The translations under genes and the position numbers were made by a program. Of a stretch of 64,000 bases of DNA, positions 37,292 to 45,322 are shown in pieces. Numbering within the stretch: the first letter of the stretch is position 1; every line of letters starts with the position of its first letter. A model generated the notes under the pieces. The model was not told the origin of the DNA. It saw only the letters and a list, made by a program, of their open reading frames with translations, and ran no database searches. This DNA comes from Cytophaga hutchinsonii ATCC 33406. Its GTDB lineage: Bacteria > Bacteroidota > Bacteroidia > Cytophagales > Cytophagaceae. The DNA is taken from NCBI RefSeq assembly GCF_000014145.1, contig NC_008255.1, positions 3,984,001 to 4,048,000 of the forward strand, given 5' to 3'.

Positions 37292-37974
37292 TATTTACTG
37301 TACTTTTTAACGAAACTTTTCAAATAGTCAACACTTACATCATTCCCTGCCCCGTCCCGTTGTGTTAACCTGGCTTTTTCAGCTTCTAAACGTTGAATGG
37401 TTTCCGGTTTATTGGTATTGGTATTAACCTGTTCCGGATTTTTTGCTGAAGAAGGTTCTGTTGTTGGTTCAACGGCAGAAGTCTTTGTTACTTTTTTTGC
37501 AGGCAGCACGGTCAGCCCCATAAATTCAAATTCTGCTTCACCGGGAATACAGCGGCCCGCCGCATCACTGCAGGTTTGATATTCAACCATTAACACAATT
37601 TTGGGTGCGTTATTCTGAACGACAATTTTTTGTCTGAACTCTGCATGACCTGTGAAATAGGTAACTTCTCCTTCCCAAATAGGATCAAACTTTTTCTTAG
37701 GTTTGATCGCTTTCGTTTTTCCTAATAAGGAATATCCTTTGTCTGAAACAAAATCAAACGTGGTTACCGTGGGACCCAGCGTAGGATCAAAGTCATTGGA
37801 ATACAGATACCAGTCGGGTATAATTTCAGCCGTAGCAACAATTTCAACGGTATCACCAATATGTATTTCCTTGGACGATAAAGCAAAGGACCATTTTATT
37901 GTTTCACCTTTTTGCGCATGCGCAAACACGGATACCAAACAAAAAGCAAGAAGTATAATTCGTTTCATATTCAA
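37291..37974 (-). CDS. Separate DsbD N-terminal-domain-like periplasmic protein
   Basis: The 227-residue protein has a signal peptide (MKRIILLAFCLV...AHA) and a domain like the alpha domain of DsbD. IKWSFALSSKEIHIGDTVEIV starts the Ig-like fold, and two cysteines seven residues apart (YQTCSDAAGRCIPG) are the likely redox pair. A Pro/Thr/Asn-rich linker and a basic helix follow. Its stop overlaps the start of dsbD. It probably receives electrons from the membrane DsbD and reduces secreted or cytochrome-maturation proteins. Either ATG (37974 or 37968) could be the start. Confidence 0.88.
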   Translation of the reverse strand: MNMKRIILLAFCLVSVFAHAQKGETIKWSFALSSKEIHIGDTVEIVATAEIIPDWYLYSNDFDPTLGPTVTTFDFVSDKGYSLLGKTKAIKPKKKFDPIWEGEVTYFTGHAEFRQKIVVQNNAPKIVLMVEYQTCSDAAGRCIPGEAEFEFMGLTVLPAKKVTKTSAVEPTTEPSSAKNPEQVNTNTNKPETIQRLEAEKARLTQRDGAGNDVSVDYLKSFVKKYSK

Positions 37975-38081
37975 TACAATACAAAATCTACGGTTATAAA
38001 GTTTCTAACGACCAATTAGTTGATATCTTATGCAAACCCTATAAGGTTTTAGAAACCTGGGTGGGTTGCTCCGGATTAAGC

Positions 38082-39461
38082 TTATTTCTGTCCGAAATAT
38101 TTGTGAAACAACACAATCGTTTCAATTCCTTTCAGGTAATTAAATACGCGGTAATGTTCGTTTGGCGAATGAATCGCATCTGAATCCAGACCAAATCCCA
38201 TCAATACGGTCTTTAAACCCAATACGCGTTCAAATAATGCTACAATCGGAATACTTCCGCCTTCACGCATCGGGATTGGTTTTTTGTTCCAGGCTTCTGC
38301 AAATGCTGCTTCGGCAGCTCTGTAACCGGCACTGTCGGTAGGTGTGATTGCGGGCTCTCCGCCATGATGCGGTGTTACTTCAACCTTTACCGAAGCCGGC
38401 GCAATACGTTTGAAATAATCTGTAAACAGCTGCGTGATTTTATCCGGCGTTTGATTTGGTACCAGACGCATGGAGATCTTTGCCTGCGCAACGGAAGGCA
38501 AAACAGTTTTTGCTCCTTCGCCTGTGTATCCGCCCCAGATTCCGTTTACATCCAAGGTCGGACGGATAGAAGTTCTTTCCAGCGTAGTGAATCCTTTTTC
38601 ACCTTCCACATCGGCGATATCCAATGCCTTTTTATAGTTATCTAAATTGAATGGCGCACTATTCAATGCTTTGCGGTCTGCTTCACTCAATTCAAGTACA
38701 TCTCCATAAAAACCCGGAATCACAATGTGGTTATTCTCATCTTTCATTCCGGCGATCATCTCACAGAGAATGTTGATCGGGTTAGCAACAGCACCGCCGT
38801 ATACACCCGAGTGCAGATCTCTATTGGGGCCGGTAACTTTCACTTCTAAATAACTTAAACCACGCAAACCGATTGTAATAGAAGGTGTATCCACCGAAAA
38901 GATTGCTGTATCTGAAACCAGGATCACATCTGCTTTCAGCTTCTCCTTATTTTTTTCTAAAAACGGACCAAGGTTATCGGAACCAACTTCTTCTTCGCCT
39001 TCGATCATGAATTTGATGTTACAGGGAACATCGTTCATTGCCGTTAAAATCTCCAGTGCTTTGATGTGCATGTACACCTGGCCTTTGTCATCACAGGCAC
39101 CACGGGCATAAATGTTTCCGTCTTTAATTACAGGTGCAAAGGGTGGCGAAGTCCATAGCTCGTACGGATCGGCAGGCTGCACATCGTAATGTCCGTAAAC
39201 CAGAATCGTGGGTTTGGATGCATCAACAAATTTCTCTGCATACACAACCGGATTACCGCCTGTTTCACACAGCTCTGCTTTATCTGCACCTGCTTTTAAA
39301 AATTGCTCTTTCGCAAATTCTGCAGCCCGCAATACATCTGCTTTGAATTTCTTATCTGCACTCACAGATGGTATTTTCAGCCAGTCACATAATTCACCAA
39401 TAAAACGATCTTTATGTTGTTCTACATAAGTAGAAACAGAAGCAGCAGTAAGTTGAGACAT
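38082..39461 (-). CDS. M20-family metallodipeptidase
   Basis: The 459-residue cytoplasmic enzyme has the M20 metal-site motifs: VYGHYDVQPAD (His ligand), ARGACDDKGQ (bridging Asp) and FMIEGEEEVGS (catalytic Glu and ligand Glu). A later Asp is in LVSDTAIF and the C-terminal His in DAIHSPNEH. A lid/dimerisation domain lies between about 200 and 320. The length fits carnosinase-like dipeptidases such as DUG1. It removes residues from di- or tripeptides using two zinc ions. It stands alone, just left of the A+T-rich Panacea island. Confidence 0.93.
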   Translation of the reverse strand: MSQLTAASVSTYVEQHKDRFIGELCDWLKIPSVSADKKFKADVLRAAEFAKEQFLKAGADKAELCETGGNPVVYAEKFVDASKPTILVYGHYDVQPADPYELWTSPPFAPVIKDGNIYARGACDDKGQVYMHIKALEILTAMNDVPCNIKFMIEGEEEVGSDNLGPFLEKNKEKLKADVILVSDTAIFSVDTPSITIGLRGLSYLEVKVTGPNRDLHSGVYGGAVANPINILCEMIAGMKDENNHIVIPGFYGDVLELSEADRKALNSAPFNLDNYKKALDIADVEGEKGFTTLERTSIRPTLDVNGIWGGYTGEGAKTVLPSVAQAKISMRLVPNQTPDKITQLFTDYFKRIAPASVKVEVTPHHGGEPAITPTDSAGYRAAEAAFAEAWNKKPIPMREGGSIPIVALFERVLGLKTVLMGFGLDSDAIHSPNEHYRVFNYLKGIETIVLFHKYFGQK

Positions 39462-39530
39462 AGGATTTGGTAGTTATATCTAGTAAAGATATATTTTTGA
39501 ATGGAGATGAAAAAGTGCTTATTTTTAAAT

Positions 39531-39550
39531 TAAAGGCAATATAGCCTTTA
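39531..39550. other. Small hairpin at the left edge of the A+T-rich island
   Basis: TAAAGGC and GCCTTTA enclose six bases. It lies between the divergent peptidase and antitoxin-like genes. It might be a regulatory site or a remnant of the island boundary. Confidence 0.4.
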
Positions 39551-39591
39551 CAATAGATATTAAATACAACAAAGCATACAACTATACGTTT

Positions 39592-39627
39592 AAATGTAAT
39601 ACATTTGTAAAAATAACTCTTACATTT
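39592..39627 (+). promoter_or_regulatory. Promoter with operator-like palindrome for the Panacea gene
   Basis: TACATTTG at 39600-39607 is an exact -7 box. It is overlapped by a palindrome, AAATGT-AAT-ACATTT (39592-39606). A further TTACATTT at 39620-39627 is the reverse complement of AAATGTAA at 39592-39599. A repressor bound here would block transcription, as expected for an autoregulated toxin-antitoxin operon. Confidence 0.5.
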
Positions 39628-39645
39628 TTTATATTGTAGGAAACT

Positions 39646-40176
39646 ATGAACAATTCTGAAAAAATTTTAGCATTCGAGTATCTTCTCGACAAATTGAAAG
39701 ATTGGTATACTGAAATACCAAATTCAAATTTCAATAATAATGACTTCAGTAAATTAAAAGTGCTTAAGTTAAATTTTTTTGCTGCTGCAGTTAATGCAAA
39801 CAAAGAAAATAATGGCCTATTAAATATATTTGATAAATTTCACGCCATGCCATATGGACATGTGGAAAGTGAAGTTTATGAAAATTTGAATAATCTGAAT
39901 TTTTTTAGCGTTAGTTCAAATAAAACGACTATTAATAATAATCCTGATTTTGAAAAATTAAAGCAAGAGACTCGTTCAGAAATTAATTTTGCAATAGAAT
40001 CTTTAAAAAAAGAAAATAATAATTTAATAAAATATTCAGCTATGGATTTAGTTGAATTGAGTCATACGTATTTTTCTTGGAGAGCATCCTTCAATCTAGC
40101 AAAACAGCAAAACAAATTAAGTATGCCGATTCCTGTTGAAATGATTAAAACTGAGAAGAAGTTTTTTATTTTATAA
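39646..40176 (+). CDS. Panacea (SocA/DUF4065) antitoxin-like protein
   Basis: The 176-residue protein fits the Panacea domain, found in SocA-like and PanA antitoxins. KLKVLKLNFFAAAV corresponds to the family's KLQKLLYFA helix. IFDKFHAMPYGHVESEVYENL corresponds to the F.A..YGPV...VYE motif. The C-terminal DLVELSHTYFSWRASF corresponds to the L..LTH...PW motif. The match is by eye but covers all three blocks. It is much more A+T-rich than the flanking genes. The large membrane protein gene begins 6 bases downstream, so the two form one operon. By analogy with PanAT systems it would neutralise that protein. Confidence 0.82.
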   Translation: MNNSEKILAFEYLLDKLKDWYTEIPNSNFNNNDFSKLKVLKLNFFAAAVNANKENNGLLNIFDKFHAMPYGHVESEVYENLNNLNFFSVSSNKTTINNNPDFEKLKQETRSEINFAIESLKKENNNLIKYSAMDLVELSHTYFSWRASFNLAKQQNKLSMPIPVEMIKTEKKFFIL

Positions 40177-40182
40177 TAACTG

Positions 40183-42213
40183 ATGGGCAAATATTTAGAT
40201 AAATGCTTCGATATAATTTTTATAGCGTTTCCCACTGATTGGATTAATCATCCTACTTTTAATTCTTCAAATCCTGAATACTTATTAAACTTATTAAGTC
40301 TTGTGAATAATACTCATAATGATTTAATATATAATTTACATTTATCAGTAATTTCAGGAGAATATATAGAAGACCTTAAGTTTGAAGAAAGACTAGAAGA
40401 ATTTAAATTTTTGATTGAAGGTATCCCTTCTATTCCAGATTCTCAGATTCCCTTTGCTGAAATAGAATCTTTAAGTAATATTTTAATAAAGGAGTTTTAT
40501 TTACCATATAAAATAGCAATTAATTATTACAAAGGATTAATTTCTTTTTACAATAGAATTGTTGATGGAAATTCTAAGGGTATCATAATGGACGTTTTTA
40601 CATTAGACTCTGAAGAGTTTAAAATTGACAATCCAGAGTCTGAGCTCCTAAAAGAAATTAGTAACTTCATTAATTACACTCTTAAATTAGCAAGAATAGA
40701 TCATGCAATAATTACTAGTGAACAATCTTTAAGAGATTTATTGTTAATTCATGACGAGTTGGAAAAGTTGAAATCTTCAGAGATTTACAACTTACTTTAT
40801 TTTAAATGTTCTTTTTTAATTAAAAAAATATTACTTAGATATAAAAAAAGTAATCTTTCATATAAAATTAATTTTAAATCTGGAAAATTAAAACCTGACA
40901 ATTTTGATCCGGGACCTTTCAGTTATTTTGATAACTGGATTACAGCTCATGATAATAATAATCCTGAAATTGAATCTAGTTATAATTCAGACCATCATAA
41001 AGAATATATTGAAACAGCTAAAGGTAAATTCTTGAAAAAAGAAGTATTAAGCTATGAAGATTATCATACTTTAGTTAGATATTATAAGGATATAAATCAA
41101 AACGAATTAAAAATAAAAGAACTAATTAAATCCTTTGAACAAATCGATATTAGTGCAGTAAATAAATTTGATAAAAGAGCTTACAATATCTCTCTTAGTT
41201 ACCTTCATAATAATTATTTCTCATATTTATTAAGAGATTGTGAAGACAATTTAGAAGATATTGATTCTTATTTCAAAATAATTATTTCTATTCAGAAAGA
41301 TACCCATGTATTTAATTATTTCCCTTATGAAAGATTAGCAAAATGCTTAGTAAAGCAGTTGAATTCAATTTATGAAAAAAATTCATCTGATTCAGAAATT
41401 GAAATCGCAAATAAATTATTAGATAAATTAGAAAAAATAATTACAGAATTAGAAATTAATTATGCTTGGTGCGAAGAAAATAAGTTTCTAATATATCAGC
41501 ATCCATTTAAAGAATGTACTTTTCCTTTTTCAATAAATGGTGAATCTGTTAATGTTTTTCTTCAATCATCTTTTGTTCTGCCTACCAATTATGCAGAAGA
41601 TAGAAATGAAATTAAATCTATTAACGAAGATTTAATTTTATTAAAAACTATACACAAATTACATATTAGTATTTCTAAAGAAAAAAAGGAGATTAAAGAA
41701 ACAAAAGATGAAGTAAAAGAAACAAAAAACAAACTGGATCAAAGTGATAAAAGAAACATTGAAATTTTGAGTATTTTTTCAGCAATAGTTGTTTTTGCTA
41801 CTGCTACCACTCAATTATTTCCATTTATAAAAAGTACTTCAGGTGCACTGCAATTCATGCTTGTTTTCAGTTTTTCTTTATGCTCTTTTGTACTTGTCAT
41901 ATGGCTGATAACTAGAGAATCAGAAATAAGGAAGCTGGATTTCCCAATATTACATAAATCATTTTTAGCGGCATTTATTCTTATTACAATTATACTAGGG
42001 CTTGAGAGTTACTATTTTAAGGAGCCTAATTTAATGAAGGAAATAGAATCAAACAAAATTGATTCTATTAATATAGTTAATTTGAAAAGAGCGCATACAT
42101 CTGATAGTTTAAGAATTCAATTATTAAATAATAGAATTGATAGCTTAAGTAAAATTATTGTTAAACCCTCTCCAGGCTTGGATTCCTCCAGTGTGAATAG
42201 CAACAATCACTGA
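40183..42213 (+). CDS. Large coiled-coil membrane protein, candidate toxin/effector of a Panacea module
   Basis: I do not recognise a family for this 676-residue protein. Residues 1-490 look mainly helical and soluble, rich in Asn, Lys, Glu and Ile, with no signal peptide. A highly charged coiled coil spans about 495-525 (KEKKEIKETKDEVKETKNK). Three membrane helices follow near 528-548, 558-580 and 590-612. A second short helical segment (ESNKIDSINIV...LLNNRIDSLSKII) comes after them. Its codons are strongly A+T-biased. The last 23 codons (from 42145) lie opposite the end of the convergent deaminase gene, so the original C-terminus may have been different. Position after a Panacea gene suggests a toxin or abortive-infection effector acting on the inner membrane; this is inference. 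Confidence 0.8.
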   Translation: MGKYLDKCFDIIFIAFPTDWINHPTFNSSNPEYLLNLLSLVNNTHNDLIYNLHLSVISGEYIEDLKFEERLEEFKFLIEGIPSIPDSQIPFAEIESLSNILIKEFYLPYKIAINYYKGLISFYNRIVDGNSKGIIMDVFTLDSEEFKIDNPESELLKEISNFINYTLKLARIDHAIITSEQSLRDLLLIHDELEKLKSSEIYNLLYFKCSFLIKKILLRYKKSNLSYKINFKSGKLKPDNFDPGPFSYFDNWITAHDNNNPEIESSYNSDHHKEYIETAKGKFLKKEVLSYEDYHTLVRYYKDINQNELKIKELIKSFEQIDISAVNKFDKRAYNISLSYLHNNYFSYLLRDCEDNLEDIDSYFKIIISIQKDTHVFNYFPYERLAKCLVKQLNSIYEKNSSDSEIEIANKLLDKLEKIITELEINYAWCEENKFLIYQHPFKECTFPFSINGESVNVFLQSSFVLPTNYAEDRNEIKSINEDLILLKTIHKLHISISKEKKEIKETKDEVKETKNKLDQSDKRNIEILSIFSAIVVFATATTQLFPFIKSTSGALQFMLVFSFSLCSFVLVIWLITRESEIRKLDFPILHKSFLAAFILITIILGLESYYFKEPNLMKEIESNKIDSINIVNLKRAHTSDSLRIQLLNNRIDSLSKIIVKPSPGLDSSSVNSNNH

Positions 42214-43053
42214 ACCCTTTTTAAAATAGCCACTTTCAATTTTACCCAACAGACCAAACATCATTTTCCCGTTATAAATAGGATCTAATAAAATTCCTGT
42301 CTGATGCTCAAACGATTTTACAAAAGCAATCAGTTCAGGTTTCACCTTTCCATAGCCGCCAAACACGTACTCTGAAGTAAACAACTCTAACGTTGTTCTG
42401 TCAAAATCTGCTTTCAGCAATTCAGCCACTTCATCAATAATATAATTACCGTTTTTCAACGCCGAAAAAACAAGCAGTTTCGTTCGCCACGGCGAATAAA
42501 CTTTAATGCCTTTCATCAAACCGGCAAAAGTACCACCCGTACCGCAGGGTGTAGCGATATAATCAAACGGGATTTCAATTTCAGCTACCAGTTCTGCAAT
42601 ACCTTCAACAGCAAAAGCATTGGTGCCGCCTTCGGGAATAAAATACCATTCGTTATAATTCGATTTACTTAAATCAAAAGCCAACGCATTTTGTTCACGA
42701 ATGCTTCGGTATGTTTCTCTTGAAACAAAAACAAATTCCATCCCAAGTGCTGCCGCATCTTTAAGCGTAGGGTTATCAATCAGCAGCTCTTCTCCGCGAA
42801 TGATTGCCTTGGTTTTCAAACCATGCTCTTTTCCATACGCTGCCGTTGCAATAATGTGGTTGGAGTAGGCGCCGCCGCAGGTGAGCAAACCTATTTTACC
42901 TTCACGCAAACATTGCTGCACATTGTACTTTAACTTCCGGATCTTATTACCGCCATATAAGGGATGAATGAGATCGTCGCGCTTCAGATACAATTGTACA
43001 CCAGCCTTTTCTGTTTGTGGTAAAATGATAGGTTGAAGTGGACTTTGATGCAT
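42145..43053 (-). CDS. PLP-dependent ACC deaminase / D-cysteine desulfhydrase-like enzyme
   Basis: The 302-residue enzyme is of the tryptophan-synthase beta fold. The PLP lysine is in the GGNKIRKLKYN block (near residue 37-42). Asn of CGGAYSNH and the phosphate-binding loop TPCGTGGTFAG are present. The ending IHTGGIQAWRGFNN matches the conserved terminus. Bacteroidota members are annotated either as 1-aminocyclopropane-1-carboxylate deaminase or D-cysteine desulfhydrase, and sequence alone does not decide. The 3' end overlaps the convergent island gene by 69 bases but seems complete. A -7 box is only 4 bases upstream of the ATG, so its message may be leaderless. Confidence 0.88.
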   Translation of the reverse strand: MHQSPLQPIILPQTEKAGVQLYLKRDDLIHPLYGGNKIRKLKYNVQQCLREGKIGLLTCGGAYSNHIIATAAYGKEHGLKTKAIIRGEELLIDNPTLKDAAALGMEFVFVSRETYRSIREQNALAFDLSKSNYNEWYFIPEGGTNAFAVEGIAELVAEIEIPFDYIATPCGTGGTFAGLMKGIKVYSPWRTKLLVFSALKNGNYIIDEVAELLKADFDRTTLELFTSEYVFGGYGKVKPELIAFVKSFEHQTGILLDPIYNGKMMFGLLGKIESGYFKKGSVIVAIHTGGIQAWRGFNNNFT

Positions 43054-43057
43054 GTGG

Positions 43058-43065
43058 CAAAGATA
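43058..43065 (-). promoter_or_regulatory. Bacteroidota -7 box very close to the deaminase start
   Basis: The minus strand reads TATCTTTG. It ends 4 bases before the ATG at 43053, so transcription would begin at or near the start codon. Confidence 0.5.
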
Positions 43066-43124
43066 CTGGTGGTTGGCAGTTTAAGTGAACAATTTAGCGT
43101 TTTCTTTTTGAGATTATTTGACTT

Positions 43125-43181
43125 AAACGTGCCAAACCACGGCACTCATCGATGCAAAATATGCCGTGGTTTGGCACGTTT
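43125..43181. repeat. Perfect 20-base inverted repeat between divergent genes
   Basis: The arms 43125-43144 and 43162-43181 are exact reverse complements (AAACGTGCCAAACCACGGCA) across a 17-base spacer. It lies midway between two divergent promoters, so it is not a terminator for either gene. It may be a regulator site or a REP/MITE-like dispersed palindrome. Confidence 0.8.
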
Positions 43182-43269
43182 ACGCAAATTCGGATTATAT
43201 TATAATGAGTAATTGTTTGCGTATTCGCCGCGGCGAATGCCAACCACTTATACTTCTCTGTATTTTCCG

Positions 43270-43277
43270 TATCTTTG
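43270..43277 (+). promoter_or_regulatory. Bacteroidota -7 box very close to the rluD start
   Basis: TATCTTTG ends 5 bases before the ATG at 43283. With the box on the opposite strand at 43058 it forms a divergent promoter pair. Confidence 0.5.
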
Positions 43278-43282
43278 CACCT

Positions 43283-44329
43283 ATGGCAGAAAATGAAATA
43301 CCGGAAGAATTAGAAGACGGCTTTAGTGAAGACGAATTATTTGAGCACCATCGGGTTGTTTGCGACCCGGGTCAGTCTCTTATGCGCATCGATAAGTTTT
43401 TAATGTCGCGTATTCAGTACGCTACCCGTTCGCGTATACAATATGGTATTGAAATAGACTCTGTTAAAGTAAACGATAAATCAACTAAAGCAAGCTATAA
43501 AGTCAGACCCGGCGACGTCATTACCATTTCTCTGCCGCATCCGCCACGCGAAGATGTATTGATCCCGGAAGATATTCCGCTTGATATTGTCTATGAAGAT
43601 GATCAGATCCTGATCGTAAATAAAAAACCAGGGATGGTTGTACATCCTGCGCATGGTAACTGGACAGGTACGTTGGTAAATGCATTGGCATATCACTTTG
43701 AAAACCTGCCTACACACGTGAACGGAAAAATCCGTCCGGGTTTGATCCACCGTATTGATAAAGATACTTCGGGTTTATTGGTAATTGCAAAAACAGATTA
43801 CGCCATGACCTTTATGGCAAAACAATTTGCGGACCACAGCATAGAACGTACCTATTATGCCATTTGCTGGGGCGTGCCGGATCCTAAAAGCGGTACCATT
43901 AAAAATTATTTAGGCAGAAGTACAAAAGACCGCAAACTCGTAACTACTTACGAAAACGAAGAAGACGGCAAGCTTGCCATTACGCATTACAAAACACTGG
44001 CTGCCTATCATTATGTAGCCTTGATCCAGTGTAACCTGGAAACGGGAAGAACACATCAGATCCGTGCGCACATGAAATCCATCGGTCATTCGCTTTTTAA
44101 TGACATGAGTTATGGCGGTAATTCAGTTGTCAAAGGCACTGTAACAGGTAAATACAAACAGTTTGTTGAAAATTGCTTTAAGTTATTGCCTCGTCAGGCA
44201 CTGCATGCAAAAACACTGGGCTTCATACATCCTACAACGAAAGAAAAAATGCAGTTTGATAGCGAACTTCCGGCAGACATGCAGGCGGTACTGGATAAGT
44301 GGGAACGTTATGTGGGCGAAGAAAAGTAG
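43283..44329 (+). CDS. rluD: RluD-type 23S rRNA pseudouridine synthase
   Basis: I chose ATG at 43283, giving 348 residues. The upstream in-frame start at 43166 would lie inside the long palindrome and before the promoter box. An S4 RNA-binding domain spans about 30-85. The catalytic motif GLIHRIDKDTSGLLVIAK lies near 153-170, with the catalytic Asp of HRIDKDTSG. A later YYAICWG and the TGRTHQIRAHM block complete the RluA family pattern. It isomerises uridines in helix 69 of 23S rRNA if it is a true RluD. An acidic N-terminal extension of about 25 residues is common in Bacteroidota. Confidence 0.92.
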   Translation: MAENEIPEELEDGFSEDELFEHHRVVCDPGQSLMRIDKFLMSRIQYATRSRIQYGIEIDSVKVNDKSTKASYKVRPGDVITISLPHPPREDVLIPEDIPLDIVYEDDQILIVNKKPGMVVHPAHGNWTGTLVNALAYHFENLPTHVNGKIRPGLIHRIDKDTSGLLVIAKTDYAMTFMAKQFADHSIERTYYAICWGVPDPKSGTIKNYLGRSTKDRKLVTTYENEEDGKLAITHYKTLAAYHYVALIQCNLETGRTHQIRAHMKSIGHSLFNDMSYGGNSVVKGTVTGKYKQFVENCFKLLPRQALHAKTLGFIHPTTKEKMQFDSELPADMQAVLDKWERYVGEEK

Positions 44330-44443
44330 TATTGGGTACGGAGTACAGAGCATTAGGTACAAAATCGCTTTAAGTATTGAACAGATCTGTAAAATCAAAT
44401 GATTTTTGTACTAAGTACTTAATACAAAAACTCTTTACCCGTT

Positions 44444-45265
44444 ATGTCAACAGGTATCCGTTACATGCTTCTCTCGATCGTATCGTTTTCTCTCATGCAT
44501 TTATGCGTGAAAGCGATCCCGGACATTCCTGTTGTACAAACGATTTTTCTAAGATCCGTTTTCTCAATCGTATTTTGTTGTATCGCGATTAAACAAGCTA
44601 AGGTTTCTGTTTGGGGAAATAATAAAACATTTCTCGTCTTGCGTGGTTTGGTCGGCATGCTTTCCCTCATCTGTTTTTTCTATTCCATACAAATGCTTCC
44701 CTTGGGAACAGCTGTAACCATCGGCAATCTGGTTCCTTTCTTTACGTTATTTCTGGCCTTCGTTTTTCTGAAAGAAAAAATACCGCACATAAAATGGCTG
44801 TTCTTCGCTGTTTCCTTTGTGGGTGTTTTGCTGATGAAAGGCCTTGATGATGAACTCCCGGCATTGGGAATTATATTAGGTTTATGCGCAGCTTTCTTTA
44901 CAGCAACCGCGCACTTTGTAGTCCGCAAACTGCGCGACACCGACGACACATCGGTGATCATGTTTTACTTTCCATTCATTACTATTCCATTCATGTTGCC
45001 TTTTGCAATTCTGCAATGGGAAACACCAGATGCACGGGAATGGTTGTTTTTAGTTTTGATCGGAATCACTACACACGTTGGCCAACTCTTTCTGACAAAA
45101 GCCTATAAACACGAAGAAGTTAAAAATATTTCGTATGTATACTATCTGGGCATCATACTTTCCTTTGTCTATGGAGTTTCTTTTTTCGGAGAGTTCATCA
45201 GTGTCAAATCCTCCGTTGGTGTGGGGTTGGTGATTTTGGGAATGGTATTGAATATGTTGGGGTAG
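44444..45265 (+). CDS. DMT-superfamily (EamA) transporter
   Basis: The 273-residue protein has ten predicted membrane helices arranged as two EamA halves. The first half begins MLLSIVSFSLMHLCVKAI and ends LVPFFTLFLAFVFLKEKI. The second starts near ALGIILGLCAAFF and ends SFFGEFISVKSSVGVGLVILGM. The P-F-hydrophobic-KEK signature of the family is visible in both halves (the second as FGEFISV). It exports or imports small metabolites across the inner membrane; the substrate is unknown. Its stop codon lies inside the following terminator hairpin. Confidence 0.92.
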   Translation: MSTGIRYMLLSIVSFSLMHLCVKAIPDIPVVQTIFLRSVFSIVFCCIAIKQAKVSVWGNNKTFLVLRGLVGMLSLICFFYSIQMLPLGTAVTIGNLVPFFTLFLAFVFLKEKIPHIKWLFFAVSFVGVLLMKGLDDELPALGIILGLCAAFFTATAHFVVRKLRDTDDTSVIMFYFPFITIPFMLPFAILQWETPDAREWLFLVLIGITTHVGQLFLTKAYKHEEVKNISYVYYLGIILSFVYGVSFFGEFISVKSSVGVGLVILGMVLNMLG

Positions 45266-45280
45266 CCCTCGCGGCTACCC
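45260..45280 (+). terminator. Terminator of the EamA transporter gene
   Basis: GGGTAGCC and GGCTACCC form an 8-base stem followed by GTTGGTTTTTT. It overlaps the stop codon. Confidence 0.7.
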
Positions 45281-45292
45281 GTTGGTTTTTTA

Positions 45293-45322
45293 TAGAGGCC
45301 GACCGTAAAGGTCGCCCCTACG
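45293..45322. repeat. Imperfect G+C-rich palindrome overlapping the mazG stop
   Basis: The bases AGAGGCCGACC and GGTCGCCCCTA form an imperfect stem around GTAAA. The pattern 'TAGGGGCGACC...' resembles short dispersed palindromes seen in many genomes. It includes the stop codon of mazG. Confidence 0.4.

Noticed and set aside
44330-44443. GTAC-rich tract between rluD and the EamA gene
   Set aside because: Several copies of GTAC and a weak inverted repeat are present, but they are too short and irregular to call a repeat array or a regulatory element.
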